Positions 13,664-21,857 of a stretch of DNA of 27,817 nucleotides are shown here, one piece after another (within the stretch, counting starts at the first letter, position 1; each line of letters starts with the position of its first letter). The position numbers were made by a program, and so were the translations under genes. Origin of the DNA: a virus; IMG/VR virus record IMGVR_UViG_3300035034_000354, positions 1 through 27,817 of that record. One strand, 5' to 3'. The notes below the pieces were generated by a model, which saw nothing but the letters and a program-made list of their open reading frames with translations, was not told where the DNA came from and did not search any database.

Positions 13664-15310
13664 ATGTCTAAATTTGGTTTCGATTATTGTGTTCAGAGAG
13701 GTGTTGTTTTGTCGGAAATGGCTAGACCCAGCCCTCTAATGGCGTTAGATGGTGGTGCTGAGTTCAAATCTCTATTTGATAAAATGGGAAAAATATTATT
13801 CTCCGGTAAAGATCTCGATGGAAAACAACTATTAGATTCCGAAGGAAATCCAATTCCCGGTCTTCCTAAAAAGGATCGTCAATTGAAGTATGCGTTTCTA
13901 TGTCTATTGGATTCTGAAAATATCGATTTTGATTATACTCATCCTAAAGATGCGTCAGCAGTAGAAGGTGAGAAAGCATTTAACAATAAACTAACTGGTT
14001 TAGCTTCTAAAATTATATACAATAAAGAAGGTGATGAGGGTTTGAAATATCTGAAAACCGTAGATGCAAGACTTAGAAAAGCCACTGAACTATTAATAAA
14101 AAACCATCCCGATTATGTTAAGTCGGAAGAGTTTGCGTCTGATATGCTGAATATACAGGATATTTCAAATTTCATGGTAAGAAAATACACCGAAGATAGC
14201 CAATATTCTATTAATCGTGCGGCTGAGAAGGAAGAACTACATGGTATGCCATACAAAGATGTATTGATGGCACAGACTGAAGGATCTGATCTAGTTAAAA
14301 AAATCAATCTTGCAATGCGTGATAAACAACTGAGAAAGACCCCATCTTCTGGAGAGTCGGGGTCTAAGCCTAGAAATAATGAAAATAATAATTTCAAAGA
14401 AAATATTAACAACATCCTAGACTCTATCTCCCAGTGGAAAACCATTAAGTCGGCGTTAGATAAACTCACTAACTATAAAATGGATCTGGGTGTGGATGAA
14501 ATTTCAGCCACTATGAAAAAGATTGAATATTTCAATCAAAATGTTCTTGGCGGTGGTTTGGACGAAACATATATAGCATCTCTAGCTATGTTAGAAACAG
14601 ATAGAACTGGAAATACGATACTAGACGATTTATATGAACAGTTTGAAGAACTGCAAGACGTTGGTATAACAGTAGAAGACTTTGAGCAGGAAATGGAGGA
14701 TCTCAAATCGTTTACACCAGAACCAATACATCCAACATTGGATTTAATTGTAAACGATGTTGTGCAAGCACCTCAAGACCAAGATTCAAATGAATTTCCC
14801 GGTTTTGATCAAGACGTATTGGAAAAATTCATAAAAACACCAGAGGATCATGATATTTTTAAAAGATATCACACATGGTTGAAAAATAAAATACGTGGGG
14901 CTTTGGAAAAATTAAAAGAGAGACAACTTGCGGCTAAAGCCGAGCGTAGGTATTCGTCTGAGCCGGGAGAACTGACAAAACTTAGAGTTGATTATGCAAA
15001 TTTCCTTAAGAAATATAATGAAATAAATAAACAACGATCAAAAGATTATGCTAATAGTCTTAGGGTTGACGATGACGATGATTCTATGGAAAAATTCAAC
15101 GTATCATCAGATGATGTTGATGATGATTATATGGCAAATAGGATTAAATCGGCTAAAGAGAAACAATCAAATTCACACAATGAATCATATGTCATGGACT
15201 ACATGACAGAGCAGGTATCTAAAGACAGGTTCACCCAAAAAGGTGAGTTTAAGGATCGTGGATTTAAAAAAGCTACCAATTACGCTCATTGGTTGATGAT
15301 TAACGAATAA
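13664..15310 (+). CDS. Putative internal head protein with EMARP N-terminus, long paralogue
   Basis: 548 residues from the ATG at 13664 (560 if the ATG at 13628 is used). The N-terminus MSKFGFDYCVQRGVVLSEMARP aligns with MQSFEDFYKSLVLEMARP of the next gene and has the pattern of T4 capsid-targeting sequences. L-S-E before M is a candidate prohead-protease site. The two paralogues also share a following region: a D-hydrophobic-(D/N)GK-x-L-(L/Y)-D segment and DRxLKYxFL/DRKLRYFLF. The rest is helical and charged, with an Asn-rich stretch near 245-260, a long acidic middle, and an Asp cluster (DDDDD-like) near 480-500. No enzymatic motif is seen. It is probably carried inside the head; that is inferred. 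Confidence 0.65.
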   Translation: MSKFGFDYCVQRGVVLSEMARPSPLMALDGGAEFKSLFDKMGKILFSGKDLDGKQLLDSEGNPIPGLPKKDRQLKYAFLCLLDSENIDFDYTHPKDASAVEGEKAFNNKLTGLASKIIYNKEGDEGLKYLKTVDARLRKATELLIKNHPDYVKSEEFASDMLNIQDISNFMVRKYTEDSQYSINRAAEKEELHGMPYKDVLMAQTEGSDLVKKINLAMRDKQLRKTPSSGESGSKPRNNENNNFKENINNILDSISQWKTIKSALDKLTNYKMDLGVDEISATMKKIEYFNQNVLGGGLDETYIASLAMLETDRTGNTILDDLYEQFEELQDVGITVEDFEQEMEDLKSFTPEPIHPTLDLIVNDVVQAPQDQDSNEFPGFDQDVLEKFIKTPEDHDIFKRYHTWLKNKIRGALEKLKERQLAAKAERRYSSEPGELTKLRVDYANFLKKYNEINKQRSKDYANSLRVDDDDDSMEKFNVSSDDVDDDYMANRIKSAKEKQSNSHNESYVMDYMTEQVSKDRFTQKGEFKDRGFKKATNYAHWLMINE

Positions 15311-15311
15311 T

Positions 15312-15980
15312 ATGCAATCTTTTGAAGATTTTTACAAATCTCTAGTTTTAGAGATGGCAAGACCTAACACAGTTATTCCAAATATAATTGGCGATGCATT
15401 GTTTCATAGATATATTAGACTTTTAAATCAAGTCACTAAATGTTTAAAGTATGGAGTCGATGTCAATGGTAAACCACTATATGATAAAAATGGGATAGAA
15501 GCCGTAGGGTTGGATGATTCTGTTATCCAAGATAGAAAATTGAGATATTTTCTATTTATTTTAAATGGATTCTATCATACCCTCGACGTAAAAGATCCAA
15601 ACCTTGAATTAAATTTTAAAAAAGCAATTGTCAATTCACACGACCACTTTATTTACATTTTAAAGCTGAATAATCAGTGGAAAAACTCAACTACAACTAA
15701 ATTAACCACCGCTGTTGCTCTTTCAATTAAGGAGAATGAAAAATTTTTCACATCCCAAGATTTTCAAGATGCCCTATTAAATCCAACTATCTTATCTAAC
15801 TATTTAAATATTTTTAGAGTGAAAAATGGATTCACTTCCGAGAAAGCAGCTACCCAAAGAGAAAAACAATTTGGAACAGATGTTCATACCATCGATAATA
15901 TTATGTCTAAAACTAGAGATATGAGAAAACGAGAAAATTTAGATATTCGTGATGCTAAAAGGAGAAAAGTTAATCTTTAA
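15312..15980 (+). CDS. Putative internal head protein with EMARP N-terminus, short paralogue
   Basis: 222 residues, starting 1 nt after the previous stop (TAATATG). N-terminus MQSFEDFYKSLVLEMARP resembles T4 internal-protein targeting peptides (MKTYQEFIAE) and shares EMARP with the upstream paralogue. The shared core covers about residues 12-100, including VDVNGKPLYDKNGIEAVGL and DRKLRYFLF. The C-terminus is basic (MRKRENLDIRDAKRRKVNL), as expected for a protein packaged with DNA. The 3' end overlaps the convergent methyltransferase by 11 nt. The paralogy is directly visible; the head location is inferred. Confidence 0.65.
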   Translation: MQSFEDFYKSLVLEMARPNTVIPNIIGDALFHRYIRLLNQVTKCLKYGVDVNGKPLYDKNGIEAVGLDDSVIQDRKLRYFLFILNGFYHTLDVKDPNLELNFKKAIVNSHDHFIYILKLNNQWKNSTTTKLTTAVALSIKENEKFFTSQDFQDALLNPTILSNYLNIFRVKNGFTSEKAATQREKQFGTDVHTIDNIMSKTRDMRKRENLDIRDAKRRKVNL

Positions 15981-16719
15981 TATTGTTTAGAACCCTCTCT
16001 TTACCAAGCTCGTAGTATACTTCGTCCTTCTCAATACCAATAAACTTTCTATTGGTGTTTTTACAAGCTACGCCACAAGATGCCGATCCATAACACACAT
16101 CTAAAACAGTATCACCCACTTTAGTATACGTTTTAACTAGATATTCCATCAGTGTAACTGGTTTTTGGGTTGGGTGGTATCTAATATTACCCCGATTAGC
16201 CTCAAAACATCCAGTAATGATGCTGGTTGGGTTTTTCTCAGTGTATGTGAATACTTTTGAGGCATTATCCTTATACTCACCAGTTCCCCCCTTACTATTT
16301 TTAGTAATATTGTAGCTTTTCACTACTTTATCTCTGGGAACCATTATAGGATAATGGTTATGCTTATAATTTTTGGAAAAAACAACAATATTCTCATGTT
16401 TTCTCATGGGTTGTTGTTTAGCTCTATGCATACCCTTTGGGATTTGCTTATCCCAAATCCATTCATACCTGAACCAGTCCCGATTTGAGTTGACTAGATC
16501 AGATGTGAAGGGTTGTTGTCCGGTTAGAACAATAACTCCATCATCCTTAATAACACGCTCCATTTCAGGCCAAAGCTTCGACAGATCTATATTTTTATCC
16601 CAATCAAAACGGTAATTTGTATCATAGGGTAGATCTGAAATAATACAATCAACGGAACTGTCTAGAAGTTTTGGTAATTCTTCTAGACAATCACCATTAA
16701 TGAATGTGAAATCAGACAT
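15970..16719 (-). CDS. DNA methyltransferase, beta-class N6-adenine/N4-cytosine type
   Basis: 249 residues. Motif IV DLPY (29-32) comes before the AdoMet-binding motif I LDVCYGSASCG (206-216), followed by IGIEKDEVYYELG. This order defines the beta class. The segment HPTQKPVTLMEYLVKTY (182-198) is the usual motif X region just before motif I, and a central variable region (about 95-180) would hold target recognition. No restriction enzyme gene is adjacent, so it is probably an orphan methylase that protects or marks phage DNA. Whether the base is adenine or cytosine cannot be told from DLPY alone. It starts 1 nt after uvsX ends, in the same operon. Confidence 0.9.
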   Translation of the reverse strand: MSDFTFINGDCLEELPKLLDSSVDCIISDLPYDTNYRFDWDKNIDLSKLWPEMERVIKDDGVIVLTGQQPFTSDLVNSNRDWFRYEWIWDKQIPKGMHRAKQQPMRKHENIVVFSKNYKHNHYPIMVPRDKVVKSYNITKNSKGGTGEYKDNASKVFTYTEKNPTSIITGCFEANRGNIRYHPTQKPVTLMEYLVKTYTKVGDTVLDVCYGSASCGVACKNTNRKFIGIEKDEVYYELGKERVLNNIKD

Positions 16720-16720
16720 A

Positions 16721-17935
16721 TTACTCTTCCGGTGGAAGATCTTCTTCCTCTATATCGTCAAGTTTCTTAGATACCTTCTTCTTCATCGTCTTAAGTTTCT
16801 CTAGGGGTGTCTCTTCAACTTCCTCTACATCATCCTCATAGCTCTCTACGGGTAGTTCAGCACCAGCCGCAAGGTTGCCATATGACCATTCTTCCTTAAT
16901 ACGCTTCTCATACTCTGGAATGAGCCTCTTTTCCCAAAGATCTACATCTTTTCGGAAAGTTTTAGCAAAACCAAGCTTATTGCCCTCCCAATCAGTATAT
17001 GTAGCTCCTGTATTTTCAACAATACCAAGACTCTTCATAATTTCTAGAAGACCATAATACTTATCAAGACCGGATGAGTGGGAAAGATACATATCTCCTT
17101 CCAAATACTGCTTAATGAACCTATTCTTAACTGTCAATGCTCGGATAACAACACCAGAGTATGATTTTTGAGATGCAGCAAGCGTTGTGTCTGCCGTTTT
17201 GACCTCATCGTTCTTAACCAGCTTCCTAGCTAGTTGGATATTCACAGATGGTAGATATTTTGGTGTCTTTCCACCGGGAAAGTCTTTCTCCAATGATGGA
17301 AACATCTTAGATGGATCATCATATACATGATTTGTGAAGATAATAGGTGTATTAGTAGCTGCTGCCATGTTTGTGCAAACTTTTAACAGACTCTTAATAG
17401 CCTTGGCATAGGAACCCATGTCTGAAGATGTATTATCTTTGGACATTCTCTTAAGTTCCATCTCAGACATCATATTTGCAATGGAATCCATTACAATTAG
17501 ATATTTACCAGTAGCACCAGCCTCTCTAACCTTCATTAAGAAGGTATAGATGATATTTCTGATCTTTTCGATGGATGTTGAATCGCAACTCTTAACTTTA
17601 GTCGGATCTACCCCAAATTTAATAGCACCTTCGGGTGTATATGCGTTCTCTACATCAAAAAGTAGAACAGACATGCCTTGAGCTTGTGCATTTGCAATGA
17701 TTTGCAGCATAAAGCCCGTTTTAAAGGTCTGACTCTCTCCTAGAAACTGAACCAACCTACCCTTGGGGATTCCTCGGAACACAGAACCAGAAATTAATGA
17801 GTTTAATACATAACTTCCAGTATCGATCCAATCATCTACCGTAGATAGTGCATATTCATCGAGATACCTAGCGTAGGGATCGATTTCATTTAGGGATTCG
17901 AACAAATCATCCCTCGCTTGTTTGGTTTTTGCCAT
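16721..17935 (-). CDS. uvsX: RecA-like recombinase UvsX
   Basis: 404 residues (T4 UvsX is 391). Walker A is GESQTFKT (66-73), the catalytic Glu is E96 in FDVENAYT, and Walker B is YLIVMDS (145-151). A KSYSGVVIRALTVKNRF segment lies near the DNA-binding loop region. The C-terminus is strongly acidic (EEVEETPLEKLKT, then DDIEEEDLPPEE), as in other RecA proteins. It catalyses strand exchange for recombination-dependent replication together with gp32, gp41, gp46/47 and UvsW, all in this window. The gene follows the Sm-like gene by 5 nt and precedes the methyltransferase. Confidence 0.95.
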   Translation of the reverse strand: MAKTKQARDDLFESLNEIDPYARYLDEYALSTVDDWIDTGSYVLNSLISGSVFRGIPKGRLVQFLGESQTFKTGFMLQIIANAQAQGMSVLLFDVENAYTPEGAIKFGVDPTKVKSCDSTSIEKIRNIIYTFLMKVREAGATGKYLIVMDSIANMMSEMELKRMSKDNTSSDMGSYAKAIKSLLKVCTNMAAATNTPIIFTNHVYDDPSKMFPSLEKDFPGGKTPKYLPSVNIQLARKLVKNDEVKTADTTLAASQKSYSGVVIRALTVKNRFIKQYLEGDMYLSHSSGLDKYYGLLEIMKSLGIVENTGATYTDWEGNKLGFAKTFRKDVDLWEKRLIPEYEKRIKEEWSYGNLAAGAELPVESYEDDVEEVEETPLEKLKTMKKKVSKKLDDIEEEDLPPEE

Positions 17936-17940
17936 ATAAA

Positions 17941-18291
17941 TTAAATGTCGTCGATGCTAATAACTTTAGGGTTGTCATCCACTACAACTTCGGTCTTTGG
18001 AGTATTCATCACAGCATATTGCTTGATGATATCAGGATTGAGTTTAACATTTGATACAACGATGTTACTTCTCTGATATGTCCAAGAGTTATCTTGGCGA
18101 TGCTCCTTATCTACCAATTCAAAGAAGAAGAGGGGGATGGTTTGAACCTCAAGCTTACCATTTTGATGTGGTTCGCAATGAAGGATCACTGGATTATCGA
18201 TTGTTAGAGTGGTAGAATCAGGATCGCTGACTTGTTTACCAATGATTGTGCGACCGATATGGTCGATTATAACTACGTGTTCTTCTTGCAT
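17941..18291 (-). CDS. Small beta-rich protein, possibly Sm-like
   Basis: 116 residues. Strand-forming segments VVIIDHIGRTIIGKQV, STTLTIDNPVILHCEP and LEVQTIPLFFFELV read like a five-stranded Sm/LSM barrel with an internal insertion. An extended C-terminus, VVVDDNPKVISIDDI, is acidic. Similar proteins beside uvsX and gp43 in cyanophages have, as I recall, been described as Sm-fold, but I cannot run that comparison. It might bind RNA or act as a ring-shaped adaptor. The gene lies 5 nt from both neighbours in the gp43-uvsX operon. Confidence 0.65.
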   Translation of the reverse strand: MQEEHVVIIDHIGRTIIGKQVSDPDSTTLTIDNPVILHCEPHQNGKLEVQTIPLFFFELVDKEHRQDNSWTYQRSNIVVSNVKLNPDIIKQYAVMNTPKTEVVVDDNPKVISIDDI

Positions 18292-18296
18292 ATGTT

Positions 18297-18689
18297 TTAA
18301 TTTAACAGGTCTTCTTCGGAAGTCAACATTTTAATGTTATTATCCAATATTTTTTTATAGGATTTACCAACATTACTACCACCCTTTGATATATCTCGAA
18401 ACTTTTGCATCAATTCTTCAAAGATTTTAAATGCAACCTTCACATCATCCGGTAATTCTGAAGTCTTATACTTCTTACCTTTCAGTATGTTGAGTATAAT
18501 TTCGTTGTGCTTATTATAATCTACCAAAGAGGTCGTCTTCGGAGTTTTTAAAAAAGATAATCTAAGTTGTTCTAATCTTGGATTCGGTAATCTATCGGAA
18601 TCTATACCATTCATAGCACTTTCAAATGCTTTCGCGGTTCTCGTTTCGGAATCATCTAATCCTGTATTATATGCTTGCTGTGCGTTCAT
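18297..18689 (-). CDS. Helical protein of unknown function downstream of gp43
   Basis: 130 residues, MNAQQAYNTGLDDSETRTAK, followed by charged helices and a short acidic end (MLTSEEDLLN). No motif is recognised. It overlaps the upstream 68-residue gene by 4 nt (ATGA) and precedes the possible Sm-like gene by 5 nt. It could be a regulator or virion protein; nothing decides between them. Confidence 0.65.
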   Translation of the reverse strand: MNAQQAYNTGLDDSETRTAKAFESAMNGIDSDRLPNPRLEQLRLSFLKTPKTTSLVDYNKHNEIILNILKGKKYKTSELPDDVKVAFKIFEELMQKFRDISKGGSNVGKSYKKILDNNIKMLTSEEDLLN

Positions 18690-18892
18690 AATTGTTTGTC
18701 TCTTGAGAAATTGGTATATCGATTATACTGTGGTTCTGTCATCAATACTATGTATCTTCCAGAGTCTCCATACTCTCCGGTGTGGTGATCACCATTACAT
18801 AACTTTTCCAGATACCATCGATAAAAGTTATGTAATGGTTTACGCCACCATAGATTCCAGCGTAATTTTTGAATGAAGTGTTGTATATTCAT
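18686..18892 (-). CDS. Small aromatic-rich protein carrying an inverted repeat
   Basis: 68 residues. The N-terminal half is rich in Trp, Tyr and Phe (LRWNLWWRKPLHNFYRWYLE), and the C-terminal half (GEYGDSGRYIVLMTEPQYNR) looks like normal folded sequence. A perfect 17-bp inverted repeat at 18791-18839 lies within the coding sequence, so the peptide around PLHNFYRWYLEKLCNGD is constrained by it. It starts 4 nt after gp43 ends and is coupled to the next gene by ATGA. The Trp-rich amphipathic segment may bind membranes. Real coding is likely but not certain. Confidence 0.55.
   Translation of the reverse strand: MNIQHFIQKLRWNLWWRKPLHNFYRWYLEKLCNGDHHTGEYGDSGRYIVLMTEPQYNRYTNFSRDKQL
18784..18839. 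repeat. 17-bp perfect inverted repeat beside a 10-bp palindrome
   Basis: ACCATTACATAACTTTT (18791-18807) is the exact reverse complement of AAAAGTTATGTAATGGT (18823-18839), with a 15-nt spacer. GGTGATCACC (18784-18793) is a perfect palindrome touching the left arm. The hairpin would form in the mRNA just after gp43 and inside the 68-residue gene. It has no T-run, so it is not a classical terminator. It could be an RNA processing or stability element, or a protein-binding site. Confidence 0.85.
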
Positions 18893-18896
18893 AATT

Positions 18897-21485
18897 TTAA
18901 TCTTCCCCGAAGAAATCCTCCAGTTCTATTTTTACATTCTCGTTTGGTTTCCTCAATTTCCAATTAACGGATTTAAAGAACGTCTCGATTGCGTTATATA
19001 GTAGTTTACCAAACATCTTCTCATAGTCAATATCAAAAATTTCAGAGAACTCTTTGGGATATGTGGATTTAAACCCGATAACATCTATGCCATATCTATT
19101 TGGGGTTTTAACATATACCTTTTTAACCTTATCCCCGGATTTAAACTTTTCGTATTTCCCAGCTAATCCCAATTCATCCAACATTACATTATGTAGGTAT
19201 GCAGCCTTTACATGGTTTGGAACCGATGGTTTACCTTTAGGGACTGTGAAACCCGAACATCTGGTAGCATGTTTATCATAATCTGTCATGGTGCAGTTCT
19301 GGTATATCGACTCTACCCCAAGTCCCTTGAAAATTTCATAAGCCTTTAGAAATTTCTCGTTAGTCTGCGCCATAGACTTAGTTAGGATCATGGTTTCAAT
19401 AATCTCCTTAACGTATGGTTTTAGAACTTTGGGCATCGTGGTCTTAACAACTGACACTCCCTTATATTTGAATTTATCCACTGGAATACCTTCATCATCT
19501 AAAACATGAAACACATAGTTCTTACCACTAACAAAAATAACAGTATCACAGATATTCTCACGTTTGAATACAATTCTAGGGTCATTGCTTAACATTTCCT
19601 TAGATACCCACTTACGCATAGCCACATTTAAGTAGTCTTCAAATTCGTCACAAATATCATAAAACTTTTTGGTTATACTCCCGTCTTTAGTTTTAAGATA
19701 AATACCTAGTTTCTCAAACAATTTCAAAGAAAGCATTTGAGAATCCGTATCTCCATAGATCATTGATAATGAACGAGTTGCGTCGATTAGATCTGGATAT
19801 TTATCATCGACAAATAATTCAAAAAAATCACTACTCTTCTTGATGATTGCCTGTCCCGTCAATGTAACAGAAGCCCCAATATCATCATCCCCAAGTGGTG
19901 CATACTTATTGGCACAATACCCATAAGTGGAGTTCAATGTGATCTTGTATGCATTCTGGAAGGTGTCATACTTCTTGATATCGGATTTGATTTTTGAAAT
20001 TTCATCATCTGAGAGATCGGTATTATTCAATAATAGCTTGGATTTCACCATCAAACCTTTCATCTCTTTACGTTTGGTATATAGGAAATCTAAGAACTCT
20101 GGCATAATACCCATCTTCTTCTGAGAAAACATGAATTTATGTTTTGTTATACATGCCTTTTCATCTTTAATATATTTTGCAAAGTTCTCCTTTGTCAATT
20201 CAAAGGTTCTACCCGAAACGTGATAGATATTATACATATCCCCAATCTTCTCAACCCTACCAATCTTGGTTTCAGGGGAAAGATTTAGAGATATCATAAC
20301 ACTTGGATACAGAGAGTTTGCATCGAAACTGACCACGTTCTCGGAAAATCCAAGTTTTGGTTTTGCGACATATCCACCGGGAATCTTACCCTCCTTGATC
20401 GCTCTTATAAACGTCGGGATCTTTTCCCCCCTATGCCTTGCACGGATCGCTACAGCCCCGTTGATGACTGGTAGGGTGTTCACAGCATGTTCCATGTCAC
20501 ACAGCCCCAGATATGCTATAAAACGTAAGAGATCGAGGTATTTTAACTCTTCATCAAGTCTAACGATAAGCTCAACGTCTTTTATGTTATACTCACAATA
20601 AGTATTCCAATCATTTTTGGCTAAGTCCCATAATGATCCTTCATATGAAATCTTATTCTCTCCAAGTTCCTCTTCTGCAATGTAATCGAGCTTGTATGTC
20701 TCTCTAGGGGACATACAGAACTTCTTATAGAGAACTAGGTAATCGACCGACGAAATGCCTTGAATGACGTATTCCTTAGTTGGCATACCAAACTTTCCGG
20801 TCTTATTAATCTTCTCGTAGATCCTCAACATTGGGGAGAGTTCATCTGCCCATTCCTTTCCAAGTTGGAAGGTTATTCTATTAACTAGATATGGAATATC
20901 AAAACCACTGGTGTTCCAACCACATAGAACATCTGGAAAATCAGAAGATATATGACCTATCACTTTCCTAAGTAGGTCTTCTTCGGACTTACAATGATGG
21001 TATTTCACATCACTACGTTTTGGAGTATATGCCTTAAGACCAAATACTGTATAAATTTTAGTTATAGAATCATGACAAGTGATCAAATTAATCACTTCTT
21101 CTGCAAATTCTGGTTCAGGAAATCCTCGATCTGGTGGACTTGGACACTCAATGTCAAGTGTCATAACCTTTAGAGGATGTGCTGCAAAGCCATCATCTTC
21201 ATTACAATGATAGTAATTATCAATTAAGAATTGTTGATATGGGGGAAGGTTCTCAAATATTCTTTTAATACCTGACTCTTTTACGAACTTATTTCTATCC
21301 CACAGAGTTTGAAACTCCCTACGCTTAACAGATGTTCCATAGATTGATGTATCCTTACCATCCTTCGACTCTAGGTAAAGGTATGGTAGGTAATCAAGCT
21401 CTTGCTTGACCCTGTGACCAGAAGCGTTCCATGTAAATAGGTGAATCTTTTTTTCTCTTGGGCTATAGACGCAATTACGATACAT
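18897..21485 (-). CDS. 43: DNA polymerase, family B, T4 gp43-like
   Basis: 862 residues (T4 gp43 is 898). The 3'-5' exonuclease motifs are all present: Exo I DIE (111-113), Exo II NTSGFD (191-196) and Exo III YNIKD (299-303). Polymerase motif A is FDANSLYPS (387-395), motif B is NSTYGY (518-523), and motif C is YGDTDS (577-582, with D579 and D581). The C-terminal end LEDFFGED probably serves as the clamp-binding peptide, like the T4 gp43 tail. All catalytic residues are intact, so it is a proofreading replicative polymerase. It starts 24 nt after the 103-residue gene and is followed at 4 nt by the 68-residue gene. Confidence 0.97.
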   Translation of the reverse strand: MYRNCVYSPREKKIHLFTWNASGHRVKQELDYLPYLYLESKDGKDTSIYGTSVKRREFQTLWDRNKFVKESGIKRIFENLPPYQQFLIDNYYHCNEDDGFAAHPLKVMTLDIECPSPPDRGFPEPEFAEEVINLITCHDSITKIYTVFGLKAYTPKRSDVKYHHCKSEEDLLRKVIGHISSDFPDVLCGWNTSGFDIPYLVNRITFQLGKEWADELSPMLRIYEKINKTGKFGMPTKEYVIQGISSVDYLVLYKKFCMSPRETYKLDYIAEEELGENKISYEGSLWDLAKNDWNTYCEYNIKDVELIVRLDEELKYLDLLRFIAYLGLCDMEHAVNTLPVINGAVAIRARHRGEKIPTFIRAIKEGKIPGGYVAKPKLGFSENVVSFDANSLYPSVMISLNLSPETKIGRVEKIGDMYNIYHVSGRTFELTKENFAKYIKDEKACITKHKFMFSQKKMGIMPEFLDFLYTKRKEMKGLMVKSKLLLNNTDLSDDEISKIKSDIKKYDTFQNAYKITLNSTYGYCANKYAPLGDDDIGASVTLTGQAIIKKSSDFFELFVDDKYPDLIDATRSLSMIYGDTDSQMLSLKLFEKLGIYLKTKDGSITKKFYDICDEFEDYLNVAMRKWVSKEMLSNDPRIVFKRENICDTVIFVSGKNYVFHVLDDEGIPVDKFKYKGVSVVKTTMPKVLKPYVKEIIETMILTKSMAQTNEKFLKAYEIFKGLGVESIYQNCTMTDYDKHATRCSGFTVPKGKPSVPNHVKAAYLHNVMLDELGLAGKYEKFKSGDKVKKVYVKTPNRYGIDVIGFKSTYPKEFSEIFDIDYEKMFGKLLYNAIETFFKSVNWKLRKPNENVKIELEDFFGED

Positions 21486-21509
21486 TTTATAATATTAATG
21501 GTTAACAAT

Positions 21510-21821
21510 TTATCCACGAATGACAGAACCGTGGGGTAGCACAGCCCACCACTCAACATTACACCACTCTCTGTGTTTATCTTGCCAAGACTTAGCACCA
21601 CCATTTCTATATACAATCTCTAAGCTAAGGTAGTCTTTCTGATCTGGATCGGACAATACCATATTCGATTCAACTAATCGTCTCACCGCACCATATACAG
21701 TTGACATTTCTGGTGGGGATAACTCAGATGCGTTAAACCAACGTAGTGTGCTTTGCAGTATTTTAAATGTTTCATCCTGCATCACTGGAATATCTTTAGA
21801 CCCGCTGAATATATCTTTCAT
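21510..21821 (-). CDS. Hypothetical protein upstream of gp43
   Basis: 103 residues. The first half is helical (DETFKILQSTLRWFNASEL), followed by STVYGAVRRLVESNMVLSDP, which resembles the second half of a winged-helix fold. The C-terminus is Trp-rich (REWCNVEWWAVLPHGSV). The winged-helix reading is tentative. It takes the slot upstream of gp43 where T4 has regA and clamp-loader genes, but it does not resemble RegA. Flanking gaps are 36 and 24 nt. Confidence 0.6.
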   Translation of the reverse strand: MKDIFSGSKDIPVMQDETFKILQSTLRWFNASELSPPEMSTVYGAVRRLVESNMVLSDPDQKDYLSLEIVYRNGGAKSWQDKHREWCNVEWWAVLPHGSVIRG

Positions 21822-21857
21822 ATTTGAAGAATATCACATACGCCAGCTAAGTCAACA

